A DNA stretch of 64,000 nucleotides from Oncomelania hupensis (GCA_036898135.1 CM072513.1:79790963-79854962), one strand, 5' to 3'; shown: positions 45,805-56,104, counted from the first letter of the stretch. The notes: generated by a model not told the origin, from the sequence alone. Program-made: numbers and translations.

Positions 45805-48800
45805 TCATTATTCTCATCATCATCATCATCATTTGTGTCTTGTATTTATTAAACGAAAAGAGCTACCGTGTTACCATGAGTGCATGCATGTCTGTTCCGT
45901 CACAAGTATGCATTTGGGTTAGAAATCCGAACCCATGCATTGACTATATCACCAAAAACAATATCTAAATTATATAGAAGTTCCAATGCATGCTCTACAG
46001 TGGACGCCAATTTGTGTGTTATAGTGGCCAACGCAGACGTGATGCGGACGTGGGGCGGGGAGGGCGACTTGCCCATGCAGTTCATCAGCTTCAGTTTCGC
46101 CCTGGGCGGTGTAGTGGGTCCCTTCTACACCCAGCCCTTCCTCGCTCAGACCGCCCAACCCGGCTCCTCTGTGACGCACAGGGCTTCAACCCTTGCCTTG
46201 ACGTCACAGGACGTCACCATGACGTACAGCGAGACTGGAAGTGACCCCACAAGAGGATTCGAGGGAAGTGACGTCACCACGAGTGGAAACGATGACTTGG
46301 TGGAGGAGGAAAGCCGGGTGCATTACGCTTTCGCGTTGACGGCGTTGTTGATGCTGCTGTGTGCTGTCCCTTTTGCGCTGTCGTACTGGCGGGAAAGGTG
46401 GGAGAGAAGGAAGAGAAGGATGAAGATTACAAAACAGCAGCAACAACAACAAAAACAACAAGACCAACAAAAGCAGCAGCAGGAGCAAGAGGAGAATTGG
46501 CATGTGCAGGACGAAATGAAATCCAGTTCGACGACGTACACAATTGTGGAAGTAGAGGAGGAGAGCAGCTTGCCGTACGCGTCCTGGGTGGCGGTGCTGA
46601 GTGGGTTGTGCGTTTTCTACTTCCTGTATCTATGTCTGGAGATGGCCTTCAGCACCTTGATCTTCACTTTCCTCGTGCGCCACGCGCTGTGGGACAAGGC
46701 CCGTGCAGCACGTGCCATTTCGCTCTTTTGGTCGTCCTTCGCTGCGGGCCGCCTGCTGTCCATGGTAGTGTCGGGACGATTGAGGCCTGGGGCTTTGCTG
46801 CTTTGCTGTCTGCTGACCATGGTCGGCGCTTTCCTCGTATTTCTGGTCGTCAGCAACTTTCGTACTGTAAGTAACTAATACAACGCCTGCCAGTGTGGCG
46901 CGAGGTTTATGTGTGTGTATGTGTGTGTCTGGTCTGGGTTTTACAATGATGGCATATCAAAGGTTAAGAAAGAAAAGCAGAAGTGATAGACAGAGAAGTG
47001 GATGAAGAAGATAAAGAAGAGGACGGAAATAGAATAAAGAATGAAAAAGAATAACGAAAGAAGAAAGAAGGAACAAGAAAAAAAAAAGTTAGTTAGTCAT
47101 TGTATATAGGGGCCCAGTGTTTCCCAAAACGCACATGTGTGCGTCAAAGACGCACAAAAACTGAAAAAGGACGCATGAAAAAAAAAATGGTGCGTCACAA
47201 GGGACGCAACGTTTTGTTTTTTTTTTACTGCCGTTATGTATCCTGGCACGTCTGTATGGCGTACGAACAGCGTCAAACGCGCGATGAAAAGTAGCGATGC
47301 TTTGCATCGATACTATTCACATAAGGATCCATCCGTTTAGGAAAGTATCGCTACTTTTCTCAAAAGGATCGCACTTTTTCTCAAATGGAACGCAAATTGC
47401 GAAAGTATCGATGCTTTCTGAAAAATATCGATGCAAAGCATCGCTACTTTTTAAAAAGTATCGATACTTTGCATCGGTACTTTAGCTCGAGCAGTTTCAT
47501 CGCGCAGTTCCGAAGTTTACCGAGGCGAAACACGCTGTTTCTGCAAAACTGAAATCGGTCAAGCTAATGAAATAATATACATGTATTATGTAACATTCCG
47601 CAGTTCCAATTGTCCTTTGCAGAGCAAATTAATTAATAAATATAACAGGTCTCTCTTCAAGTTATCTCATTCGATCGTCGATAATTTCAATCGCATCCAT
47701 CTTCCCGCCTCAAGTAACGCAAAACGAAAGGAAAGCAAGCAGATTGGCGGGATTGCCTGTTTTGTGTTCCGATCAAACTTTTGGAAAATTTGCATACTGT
47801 GTATTCGGAAGAACTCGGAAATGCGCGATGAAAAGGATCGATTCTTTCGTAACGGAGCGATGCAAAGTAGCGATACTTTTCAAAAAGTATCGATGCAAAG
47901 CATCGCTACGTTTCATCGTGCGTTTGACCCTGTTCGTACGCCATACCTCTGAGCTATCGTGCGCCCGAGCCGAGTAAGCGCGGTGATCTCCCCTACCCAC
48001 TGACCGCGCTAACACGCCTGCGCAGACTTTTTGTTTGCTTCCGAAAAGCTGAAACATGTCGCTCGACACATGGCTACGGAAAACGATAACCCGCAGAAAT
48101 GCGGATGACGATGCAATCGTTGAATGTTGAATCATCATTTTCAGTTCTCCTTAGACTAGGCAATGATGATCTTGTCTGTAATACGCAGTTGAACAGATTT
48201 TTTGGCCTTTTTTTTTCTTCTGGTCATCGGCTTAGTCCCCTCTAACACTAACTGCTTTTACAGAGACAATTTGTCAGTACATGCAGATTGATGTGTGTAA
48301 ATTGTCGTATGACCATTTCATGTTTGTTCTATGGTCATTTTATTTAATTTTAAGGTTCCTCTAGTCAATGATGGATTTCTTTGTAACATTTATCAGAACA
48401 GTATTCCTTTTGTTGTGTTGCTTGTTTTATGGCTATTCATAATTTTCAATAAAGTTGCATTGAAAACTAAGCTTTGTTTGACTTTAAGGCGTATTTGTGT
48501 GTCCGTAATGTTGGTAATCAAAATCAAGGTAAATGTAGGAATTGTAAGGGGACTCTCAAATTTTGTAAGGGGACTCTTGAAATTTTGTACCAGAGAGTCC
48601 CAAGGACTCTCTGAAAAAAAAGCTGTGGGAAACACTGGGGCCAGCGGACTGGAAAGAGCCGAATCAGGACCACAACTTGGTTGAAAGAGGACTCATTCCT
48701 GATCCGTATAAAAGGTCTGCTGAAACAATCTTAATGGTAACATTGAAGGCACTCCACCAGCCAGTCAGTTTACACAGTAAAGGTAAAGAAGAATGAAGGA

Positions 48801-51295
48801 TGAAGAATGAAGAAGAGGAAAGAAGGAGGACGAAGGCAAATGAAGGAAAAAAGAAGAAAATGGAAGAAAAAATGGAAGATGAAGAAAGAAAGAAGAAGAA
48901 AGCAGTAGTAGGTTAGTAATAATAGAAGAAGAAGAAGAAGCGGATGAAGAAGAAGCGCAAAAAGAAGAAGTGGAAAAGGAAAAAGAAGAAGCAGGAAGAA
49001 AGGAAAGAAGAAGAAAATGAGAACGGAAAATTGATTGATTCATTGGCTAATTGGTTTGTTAACTGAATCATTGTCAGGAGTTGGAGTGGTCCGACTACGG
49101 GCTGTGGACGACAGTGGCTTTGCTAGGACTCAGCATGGGGCCCATCTTTCCCACTGGCTTCGCCTGGACGCACACACACCTTCTTCCCGTCACCGCCACG
49201 GTTAGTCTTATCTATTTCTGTCTGTTGGGCCATCTCTGCCCGCTTAGTTCTGCCTGTCTGCGTCCCCCTATCTGTCAGTCTGTCTGTCCGAGTCTTCACC
49301 ACTGGCTTTGCTTGGACTAACACAAACCTTCTTCCTGTCACCGGCACGGTCTATCTATCTCTGTCTGTTGGATCATCCCTGTCTGCGTCACTCTTTCTGT
49401 TTGATCACGATCACCTCTGTCTCTGTCTGTCTGTCTGTTTCTTCCCCACTGGCTTTGTTTGTTCTCACACACGTCTTTCTTTCATCTGCGCGGTCAGTCT
49501 GTCTATTTCTGTCTGCTGGATCACCTATGTCTGTCTGTGTCTTCCCCACTGGCTTCACCTGGACTCGCACGCACCTTGCTGTCACAGATACAGTCTGTTT
49601 GATCATATCTGTCTGCGTCCCTCTTTCAGTCAGTCTGTTCCTTTTCCATTTTATTTTATTCGTTGTGCAGATTAATGTTCCCTGACACTGGAAGTAGGAG
49701 ATGTGAAGGTGATGTCAAGATTAATAAGAAGTCCAGATGAATTGCCGGTAGGTTGGCAGAGGAGGTCGTTCATTGGAGTGATGTGTTCGCAAACGAAGGC
49801 GCGAGGGGGTGTGGCCGTTGAGCCGTGACCCACAGAGAGGGTAGGCAGCATGCGGGGAGTCCATGGTGATGTTAGGCACCTGTTGCCAGGAGGACGCCAC
49901 TCTCCACAGGAGTCTCCACTTCGCCCAGTAGTAGTAAAAGAAAAAGGGCATCCTGGGAGTGGAGTGACGGCAGCAGAGCGACCAGACGTCTATTGCCGAT
50001 CCGCAACCGCCGTCCATTCGAAAGAGCTTTATTTGATATAAAATGAAGGTCGATGATTGAATTGGAGTATCGTTTCTGGATCTCCCACATGGGACTGTCG
50101 CAGCTTCGACTTTGAGCCCCTGGATCTCGACGTCAGGAATTGCAAGAAGTCGGGCTTCCCTCCATCTCTGCAACTAAAGCCCATGTGGGTTAGTTAGTTA
50201 TTCATTGCTTACAGGGTCCAACGGACTGCAAAGAGCCGAATCAGGACCACAAAATCAAGGCCACAACTTCACTAAAAGAGGACTCACCCGTGATCCTCAT
50301 AAAAGACCTGCCGAAACAACCCTAGCGGTAACACTGAAGGCACTCCACCAGCCGGTCACTTTACAATAAAGACAACCCACGCATGGGACGCTGAGACTAT
50401 AATCTAATTTATCGAACCCCCGTTTATAAAAACAAAATAGAATACAAACATCATTATAAAATATCAACAAAACACATGCATATAAAATGCCAACATTGCC
50501 AAATAATAACATCATAGGACCAGTGGCAGAAAGCGTCCAACATTCCCAAGTTGATCCAACAGACCTCACACACAAATTAGGAGTTTTGTCCCGGAAGAGT
50601 TTTCAAGAAAAAAAGTAGGTGACTGGTCTAGCGAAGAAGAAGGTGGTATAGTAGATTGATAGAACAGAATAGGAATGAGAAAGAACAAAGGAGAAAGACA
50701 GCGACAGTGGGAATTTAAAGCACTAAATTTCCAGAAAGCGGGGATACTATTTATACTGAAATCCCCCGCACCCCCATGTGACTCTGAACGCCTTCTAGAA
50801 CAGGACTGCCACTCCTGCTCGACTCGCTGCAACCCAGTGTCCTTCTCCACTGGCTTAGCCGGACTGATATACACCTTGCTGTCACCGGTGCGATCAGTAT
50901 TATATCTGTGCCCGTCTTCTTAGTGCTATAACTCTAAAGTGATAATGGCGGTTTTGGAGTTGTGCGACGTTTACAATTGTCTCTTGAAGCCTGACGGGTT
51001 GGCTGTATTATTTATTAGATAATGTCATGATATTTATGTATATTAATGTCCTCAGGTAACGTCCGTGATCATGGTGTGTGGGTCATTTGGGCCAGCGGTC
51101 AACCCCGCCTTTCTGGCCTTCCTCATGGACCGCTACAGTCCGCTGTGGTTCGCCACTGTTCTCTTCGTGCAGTCCCTCGTCATCCTCGCCGTCTACGCCA
51201 TTCTGTGGGTGACGTCACGCTTTTACGTCAGCAGGAAAGTCAAGTGCATCAGTGTTCTGCTAGTGAAGAGTTCTACCATGTGTAGAAAGCAATAG
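37920..51295 (+). CDS. MFSD4-like major facilitator transporter, copy 2 (complete)
   Basis: Six exons (37920-39244, 40181-40397, 41766-42051, 46025-46866, 49078-49200, 51056-51295) sum to 3033 nt, 1010 codons plus stop, with every junction in phase. Residues 1 to about 500 are hydrophilic, Ser/Thr/Asp-rich and look disordered; twelve transmembrane helices follow. The hydrophobic part resembles MFSD4A/MFSD4B; substrate unknown. A Gln/Lys-rich loop separates helices 6 and 7. Introns 2-5 align with copy 1, which lies upstream in the same direction. All introns have GT-AG ends. No disabling mutation is seen. Whether exon 1 belongs to this gene rests on matching splice phase, distance and a strong donor; a separate gene is possible. 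Confidence 0.82.
39245..40180. other. intron 1 of copy 2
   Basis: 936 bp, AT-rich, with a (CA)n run at about 39917-39965. The matching intron of copy 1 is over 11 kb because a LINE, LTR element A, an RNase H LINE, a hAT-like element and a foldback accumulated there. Confidence 0.7.
40181..40397 (+). CDS. MFSD4-like copy 2, exon 2
   Basis: 217 bp; acceptor TTTGTGGCAG, donor TTTG|GTGAGT. Encodes VTLATHSLQVQHQDTHGRQP through CHTLWLGASLATL. It differs from copy 1 at only a few residues. Confidence 0.85.
40490..41210. repeat. trinucleotide microsatellite cluster in intron 2 of copy 2
   Basis: Successive arrays of (ATC)n 40504-40590, (TTC)n 40688-40751, (CAT)n 40770-40835, (TTC)n then (TCC)n 40836-40905, (CAT)n 40950-41000, and (GTT)n then (CTT)n 41115-41216. 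Longer and differently arranged than in copy 1. Confidence 0.93.
41766..42051 (+). CDS. MFSD4-like copy 2, exon 3
   Basis: 286 bp, same splice sites as copy 1. Encodes helices 1 (end) to 4. Residues that differ from copy 1 include KSLLLLTAM for HFLLLLTGM and PWCSSFIAM for PWCSAFVAM, mostly conservative. Confidence 0.87.
42100..42570. repeat. TTTTATCATAGCGCTGGTGTG minisatellite in intron 3 of copy 2
   Basis: About eighteen degenerate units of 20-27 bp with TTTTATCATAGCGCT cores. It is interrupted at 42576 by a solo LTR, continues at 43994-44045 and reappears near 45015-45200 and 45586-45640. The counterpart in copy 1 is at 14381-14600 and 16130-16615. Confidence 0.85.
42576..43988 (-). mobile_element. 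solo LTR related to element B
   Basis: 1413 bp with TGTGACG...CGCGACA ends and perfect target duplication TATGG (42571-42575 and 43989-43993). Read on the minus strand it shares blocks with the element B LTR (CAAGTGGCTGGAC, CTGCACAATAG-type end, AGATTCCAGTGGA). No internal coding region, so it arose by LTR-LTR recombination. It is absent from copy 1. Confidence 0.88.
44046..45010. other. intron 3 dispersed-repeat spacer
   Basis: No gene. Contains a GTCCGTCCGTCTGTCTGT motif followed by ATATCTCAGAACC (about 44166-44220), a pattern also seen at 56640-56690. 44520-45010 aligns with copy 1 15607-16125. Confidence 0.6.
45212..45587 (-). mobile_element. tRNA-derived SINE
   Basis: On the minus strand it opens with an A-box-like TGTGGCCAAGTGGGCTAA (about 45560-45577) and a B-box GGGTTCGATCC (about 45490-45500). 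A body with GGGTTTTCTCCGGGTACTCC, as in several invertebrate SINEs, follows, then an AT-rich 3' end. It is not a functional tRNA: the anticodon region is not preserved. Confidence 0.8.
45645..45830. repeat. (TTCTTG)n / (TTC)n microsatellite
   Basis: Mixed CTTGTT/CTT units becoming pure (CTT)n, then a few CAT units. All Ser-, Leu-, Phe- and Arg-rich frames here are artefacts. Confidence 0.93.
46025..46866 (+). CDS. MFSD4-like copy 2, exon 4
   Basis: 842 bp; acceptor TGTTATAG, donor ACT|GTAAGT. Helices 5-9 as in copy 1. It has KQQQQQQKQQDQQKQQQEQE in the loop. Changes from copy 1 are few (for example AFSTLIF for TFSTLVF, VSNFRT for ASNFHT). Confidence 0.9.
47115..48637. mobile_element. hAT-like element with nested inverted repeat
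   Basis: Terminal inverted repeats CAGTGTTTCCCA (47115-47126) and TGGGAAACACTG (48626-48637), flanked by GGGCC at 47110-47114 and 48638-48642. Removing the element and one GGGCC leaves an intact flanking retroposon end. Short repeats crowd each end: GACGCA-type words on the left, GGGACTCT-type words on the right. Inside, arms of about 60 bp at 47253-47315 and 47885-47946 are reverse complements (GGCGTACGAACAG, GATGCTTTGCATCG), and more copies of AAAGTATCGATGC-type words lie at 47335-47485. Near 48056 a short frame MSLDTWLRKTITRRNADDDA may be the start of a lost transposase. Absent from intron 4 of copy 1. Confidence 0.8.
48643..48775 (-). mobile_element. hairpin-tailed retroposon, 3' fragment
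   Basis: AGCGGACTGGAAAGAGCCGA and the following 110 bp match the 3' end of the family in reverse orientation. The copy lies at the same intron position as 18078-18295 in copy 1, so the insertion predates the gene duplication. It was cut by the hAT-like element exactly at its end. Confidence 0.75.
48781..49030. repeat. purine-rich (GAAGAA) tract before exon 5 of copy 2
   Basis: About 240 bp of A/G only. Paralogous to 28766-28975. Confidence 0.85.
49078..49200 (+). CDS. MFSD4-like copy 2, exon 5
   Basis: 123 bp; acceptor TTGTCAG, donor ACG|GTTAGT. Encodes ELEWSDYGLWTTVALLGL through THTHLLPVTAT (helix 10). Confidence 0.87.
49201..49670 (+). repeat. tandem echoes of exon 5 3' end in intron 5 of copy 2
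   Basis: Degenerate repeats of CCACTGGCTTYGCTTGGAC plus CTTCTTCCTGTCACCG and GCACGGTC occur near 49299-49350, 49443-49495 and 49542-49590, with a further one near 50843-50895 beyond later insertions. Between them lie TGTCTGTCTG-type words. Confidence 0.75.
49675..50195. other. unassigned insertion in intron 5 of copy 2
   Basis: About 500 bp of GC-balanced sequence with no partner in copy 1. Minus-strand frames of 72 and 150 codons exist but show no motif. It could be a fragment of a gene or an unknown repeat. Confidence 0.35.
50213..50780 (-). mobile_element. hairpin-tailed retroposon, 5'-truncated
   Basis: Begins (3' end on minus strand) with GGTCCAACGGACTGCAAAGA then GCCGAATCAGGACCAC, and continues to TATTTATACTGAAATCCCCC near 50770. 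It is the best uninterrupted reference for the copy split in copy 1 intron 4. Confidence 0.82.
51056..51295 (+). CDS. MFSD4-like copy 2, exon 6 with stop
   Basis: 240 bp; acceptor GTCCTCAG. Encodes helices 11-12 (VTSVIMVCGSFGPAVNPAFL; FVQSLVILAVYAILWVTS) and ends CRKQ-stop. Homology to copy 1 continues to about 51412. Confidence 0.88.
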   Translation, partial: VTSVIMVCGSFGPAVNPAFLAFLMDRYSPLWFATVLFVQSLVILAVYAILWVTSRFYVSRKVKCISVLLVKSSTMCRKQ

Positions 51296-51447
51296 TGCTT
51301 CTAAACATTTTGCTACTGTTTACGTCGGCTGATGTGGAAGTGAAGTTGGTATGAGCAATGAAATGGGGCTGTGTTCAATGTGACTTTTCTTGGAAGCTAG
51401 ACCTAAATGGTTTCCACTTTCGTTACGATATTGTTTTAGTCGCTGTG

Positions 51448-51448
51448 T

Positions 51449-51506
<58 letters not shown>

Positions 51507-51525
51507 TGTGTGTGTGTGTGTGTGT
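51448..51525. repeat. (TG)n microsatellite
   Basis: About 78 bp of TG with one GG interruption, downstream of copy 2. An A/G-rich stretch follows to 51740. Confidence 0.95.
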
Positions 51526-51762
51526 ATGAAAAGTAGAGGAGGAAGTAGAAGACGATAAAGAGAAGGAAGAAGTAGAAGCAGATGGAAGAGGTGAAAGAAG
51601 ATTTAAAAATAGAAGGAAAAAAAGTAGAAAGAAGAAGTAAAAAGCTACTAATACTACTACTACAGCTACCACAACAGCAGCAACCACAATAGAAAATAAA
51701 GGAAGAACAAAAAGAAATTGAAAGAAAAAAGGATAAATATGAAGTAGAATTTAATGATGTAC

Positions 51763-51805
51763 AAATAAATAAATAAATAAATAAAATAAATAAATAAATA
51801 AATAA

Positions 51806-51880
<75 letters not shown>
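51763..51880. repeat. (AAAT)n then (AAT)n microsatellite
   Basis: AAATA units to about 51805, then about 70 bp of AAT units. Confidence 0.95.
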
Positions 51881-52627
51881 CAGATTCTAAAGTACCATAA
51901 CTCTCATATAGTAATAACAGAAACGTTAGTAGTAGTAGTATTTAGTATAGCATATTACCCTCCCTCTCATAATTAACATTATACTGAGTCACAGCTAAGC
52001 AGATTGACTTGAAGCACAGGAGCTTGTATCTGTACAAGCGAGCGCCTATGGACACGCCTAGGCATAGACCACAGGAATAGGTGCTCGCGTGTCCATATTC
52101 AAGCGCCTGTCACTTGAAGGGTGTGTCCTTGTTAAAAAAAACAAAAAGTAGTGAAAATGGCAATGAACTACTTTATGATTTAACTTATCAGTCTGCTTTT
52201 AGACATTGAACTGATCTACTTCATTATGTATGTCAAAGCTGTGCTAGCTGGAGTCAAGGAAAGTACGATGTCAAGGTTAGGTTTAGGTATTAGGTAGGTA
52301 GATTAAAGTCCCACGTCACAAGAGCGAATAGGGGACTGGGAAGGGGGGGGGGGGGGGGGAATCGGGTTCTATATGCGATGTCAAGCCCGAGTCCAATATA
52401 TAGACAATGTCGGTTACTTAAAAGGCCCCAATTCGTCGCTGCTTTTTTTTTTTTTTTATCTCTTAATAATTGTCGTCGTCCTGTGGTCGATTCCTCGTTG
52501 TCGTCGCCGTGGTTCTCCTCCTACTTCTTCCTCCTCAGCATCAGCAGCAGCAGTGGTAGTAGTAGTAGCAACAGTAGCAGCAGCAGCAGCAGTAGTAAAT
52601 AAATAGCATTAGCAGCAGCAGTAGTAG
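51881..52627. other. intergenic spacer with G tract and AGC/AGT triplets
   Basis: No gene seen. Poly-G at about 52339-52361, T-rich run near 52444, and AGC/AGT/GTC triplet-rich DNA at 52520-52627, which is the target of the solo LTR. Confidence 0.6.
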
Positions 52628-53284
52628 TGTTACGTTGAAACGCGCACGATAGTTCGTGTGTGACGCGCGCGATAGATCTGATCGTTTTATTTTGCAAAGC
52701 ATGCAATAACAGAGTGTATTTACCTTTGATTTGATTTTGCGTTGTTGTTAGAAGAAGCTTTGTATAACGTTGATAATTTTAGTTGGTCTATATTATTTGA
52801 GAATTTTCTTGAGTTGGTTGTTTACTATCGATCGAAGCGTGTGGATAGTTCTAGTGGTAACTAGAGACGCTTCCATTCTAAATGTAGTTGTATGACGTGA
52901 GACAGTGATGACGAAATTTGTTCTGATTGGTTTAAATTGTGTCTTGCCCCAATGCTCTTCCTTACCCTGGAGTGTAGAGAGACTATATATGTATCGCACT
53001 GTTTGAGTTGAGAGAGTGTATCAGTCTCCTCTCTGAAAATCCTTATCGGGAAGAGAGGGGACTATAAACTGATACAAAAAAAAAAAAAGTTGAGAGAGGA
53101 TTGTAAAGTGAAAAGTTGAGAAAGAGAAAGTGAAAAAGCGATTGTATGCAGTTGTTGATGACTCCTGCCTTGTTGCTGATTGAACGGGTTGTGTGGATAA
53201 ACGAATCCGAGTTACACTTATCCGGAGGATTCAAGCATTGGGCTGAATCAACTACTGATAGAAAAACACCAAACGAGTGTAACA
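52628..53284 (+). mobile_element. solo LTR related to element A
   Basis: 657 bp, starting TGTTACGTTGAAACG and ending CGAGTGTAACA, flanked by AGTAG on both sides (52623-52627, 53285-53289). Shares TTACCTTTGATTTGA and GTATAACGTTGATAAT with the element A LTR read in element orientation. The flank is an AGT triplet repeat, so the target duplication is less informative than usual. Confidence 0.87.
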
Positions 53285-53289
53285 AGTAG

Positions 53290-53640
53290 TAAAAGTAGTA
53301 GTAATAGTAGTAGTAGTAGTAATAGTAGTTGGTAAAATTATACATCATATAAACTTATACATTGAAACTGGAAATATGAATACGACATAGATGGCGAGAA
53401 GGTCAAAGGACATAATACACACCAGATTAAAGGTTCCTATACTCTACTTATATTTACCTAAAACCTTCTTCCCGTATATTTATTTGAGTAATGAATAATC
53501 TTCCAAGTTAAGTTCACATGAAGCACAAATCACAACCAGAAATACCATCTAAAAAATTACTGTTGAAAATCTAATACCATTTTCTTTCGTGAATCAGGAC
53601 ATTTATTTATTTATTTATTTATTTAATCGTTTTTGTAATT
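53290..53640. other. AT-rich spacer, no gene seen
   Basis: AGT-rich sequence to 53335, then AT-rich DNA and a (TTTA)n run near 53601-53625. Confidence 0.6.
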
Positions 53641-53815
53641 ACATAGCGCTTTTCTAGTTCAAGAACTGCCCAATGCGCTGGCCGATACAGGATCTAACTC
53701 AAACCGCCAATGGCGCCCTCGTGCTGCCTTTGGGCGTTTCGTCTGACGCCCAGACAACTGAGCGCAATCCTGGGCGATCAGACATAGGGTACTGTGCATC
53801 TTGCCTCTTGCAACA
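53641..53815 (-). mobile_element. SINE 3' fragment
   Basis: Reverse complement of the end of the SINE at 57436-57875: ATAGCGCTTTTCTAG, CGATACAGGATCTAACTCAA and CAGACAACTGAGCGCAA all match. Confidence 0.75.
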
Positions 53816-53821
53816 GCAACA

Positions 53822-53878
<57 letters not shown>
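53822..53878. repeat. (AAT)n microsatellite
   Basis: Nineteen or so uninterrupted AAT units between a SINE fragment and a LINE 3' end. Confidence 0.95.
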
Positions 53879-53879
<1 letters not shown>

Positions 53880-55545
53880 TCCCATTCTATCCCGTAAAGG
53901 TGGTTGGGGACCACAGATGCACACCAGCTCAATGCCTATGTGAGCAGCACTCTTAGGTTCTCCCACATTTTGCTGGCTGCGGGCTATTTATAGCTTGCCT
54001 ACACCCTCCCTTTCAGTGAATGGAAAGGAAAGAAGAGCACCGGCGAAGCTATTTATAGCTAGCCTGGCTGAACTAATTTCAAAACCTAAAAGCTTTGGTT
54101 GAGTCAGTGTGGATGATCGTGTAACCAACGTACTCCATCTTTCTCTGTCCTCAGCAACACTTGTGGCTTTGTTCAGTGTCCAGCCAGTCCATTCTCGAAT
54201 GTTGTCTTTCCATCTCTTTTTTGGTCTCCCTCTTCTTCTGCCTCCTTGCGCCGTGCCTTGAAGGATGGGTTTTGCTAGGCCAGATGCTCTGGTGACGTGC
54301 CCATACCATCGGAGTTTCCGTTTCTTCACCACTGTGAGCATGTCATCGTGTTGTCCAATGGCTCGTGTGATGGTCTGTCGGACTTCGTCATTTGTGATGT
54401 ACTGGATATAGGAAATGCCAAGAAGTCTTCTGCAGCACCTCATCTCCATGCTTTGTATTCTTCGTTGTAGATCTGCAGTGAGGGTCCATGTTTCGCAAGC
54501 ATATAGAAAGATGGAGATGACAAGGGAGCGCAGCAGCCTTACTTTGGAATGTAGACTGATGGTCCTGCCTTTCCAAATGGACTTCAACCTTGTTAGGGCT
54601 GCAGTTGTTTGTGCGATCCTGGAGAGGACTTCCTGTCGGGACCCATTGTCTGATACAATGGCTCCTAAATATTTGAAGCTATCCACTGTGTTGAAGGATT
54701 GGCCTTGGACTTTGATGCCCCTGTTGATGCCTTTGGTGTTGTTGTCCTCATTTTGGTCTTCTCTGCGCTTATTTCCATTCTATGGGCTCTGGAGGTGGTG
54801 TCAAGCTGTTTAAGTTCGTCCGCAAAACGGAGGTTGGAGATTGCTCTACTCCCTATGCACTACTCCCTATGCTAACTGTGCTGTGCCTTCGTGACCTGCA
54901 AGGGCATCTGACATGATGCGCTCTAGGAAGTTGTTGAAGAGTGTTGAAGAGACACACACCGATTGCTGTTATTAAACAAATCCCAATGGCGCTGTTGTGG
55001 AGGACTGGACTGGTAGACTTGTCATACAGGCTTTTGATGAATTTAATAATTTTAGGGTTGATGTTGTACACTCTCATGATTGCCCACAGAGCTGCATGCC
55101 AGACTCGGGCAAACGCTTTCTTGAAGTCTACAAACACATGATATAGATGTTGTTGGTGCTGTAGGTATTTCTCGTAGATTATTCTGAGGTTGAAAATCCG
55201 TTCAGTGGTTCTTCGCCCTGCCCTGAATCCTGCTTGTTCTTCAGCTATGATTTGTTCAGCATGGGGTTTCAGCCTGTTGAGCATTATTTTCAGGAAGCCT
55301 TTGCTGGTATAGCTGGGGAGGCTGATGGCGCGGTAATTTTCACACTCCTGAAGGTTACCCTTTTTGGGAAGAGTGATGACAAGCGACTGGGTCCATGGCG
55401 AAGGCCACTCCCCACTCTGCCAGATCGTGTTACAGATAATGGTGAGAGCGTCAATCATCGCTTCCCCTCCGGCTTGCAGCAATTCCGCATGTATGTTGTC
55501 CACTCCCGCTGACTTCCCTTTCTTTAGTGATTGCACTGCTGTCTC
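53879..55545 (-). mobile_element. RTE-like LINE (copy 8) with a small internal insertion
   Basis: 3' end at 53879 (reverse of CCATTCTATCCCG). About 190 bp of foreign sequence sits at 53922-54110. The body 54110-55545 covers the C-terminal WYGHVTRASGLAKP region, FADD-adjacent sequence (deleted near 54800), RT motif A (VDFKKAFARVWHAALWAI) and LQECENYRAISLPS. The frame 54853-55536 is open for 227 codons. 5' truncated. Confidence 0.87.
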
Positions 55546-55550
55546 ACCAC

Positions 55551-55553
55551 TAC

Positions 55554-55625
<72 letters not shown>

Positions 55626-55645
55626 AATCTCATCATCATCATCAT
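55551..55645. repeat. (CAT)n microsatellite
   Basis: About 75 bp of uninterrupted ATC/CAT, then a second short run. Confidence 0.95.
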
Positions 55646-55789
55646 AATACATGATGCTATCACACGCATTTCTTCAGTCGAACTCAAAGAGTGGCGATCT
55701 CAAAAGGTCGTTATTACAGAGGGCGGAAGAGAAATAATGTTGCTTTTTTTTTTAATGTATTAATGTAAAACAAAATTATGTTGATGACT

Positions 55790-55968
55790 GCATTCAATGT
55801 CAATATTGAAGGAAGGGATGAAACAGAGAATCCGGAAAAAAACCTTTGCTGTCCTGTAAAGTCTGGTACCCAACTCACACAAGGTCGGCTCATACATGCG
55901 GAGTTCGAGCCCGCGATCTTCGGTATAGAAAACCCGCACCCTATCCACTGTGCTACCAGACCACCCTG
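55790..55968 (-). mobile_element. tRNA-derived SINE
   Basis: Minus strand: A-box-like TGGTAGCACAGTGGATAGGG (about 55943-55962) and B-box GGGCTCGAACTCC (about 55900-55912), then a non-tRNA body. The insertion in the D-to-T region and lack of a cloverleaf argue against a working tRNA gene. Confidence 0.7.
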
Positions 55969-56104
55969 ATAACAATGAATACAAAAACGACAACATCAAA
56001 ACAGAAACGGAAAGCAGACAATGAAATGACAATTATGTGCTTAATTCCTTCGTTAGTGATTTTTTATTAAAAAAGTGCAACCGTCGCTTTTAACTCTCGA
56101 AATA

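Noticed and set aside
47581..47952. 123-codon frame in the nested inverted-repeat element
   Set aside because: No transposase motif, and its C-terminal end is made of the repeated GATGCTTTGCATCG-type arm sequence. Not supported as a gene.
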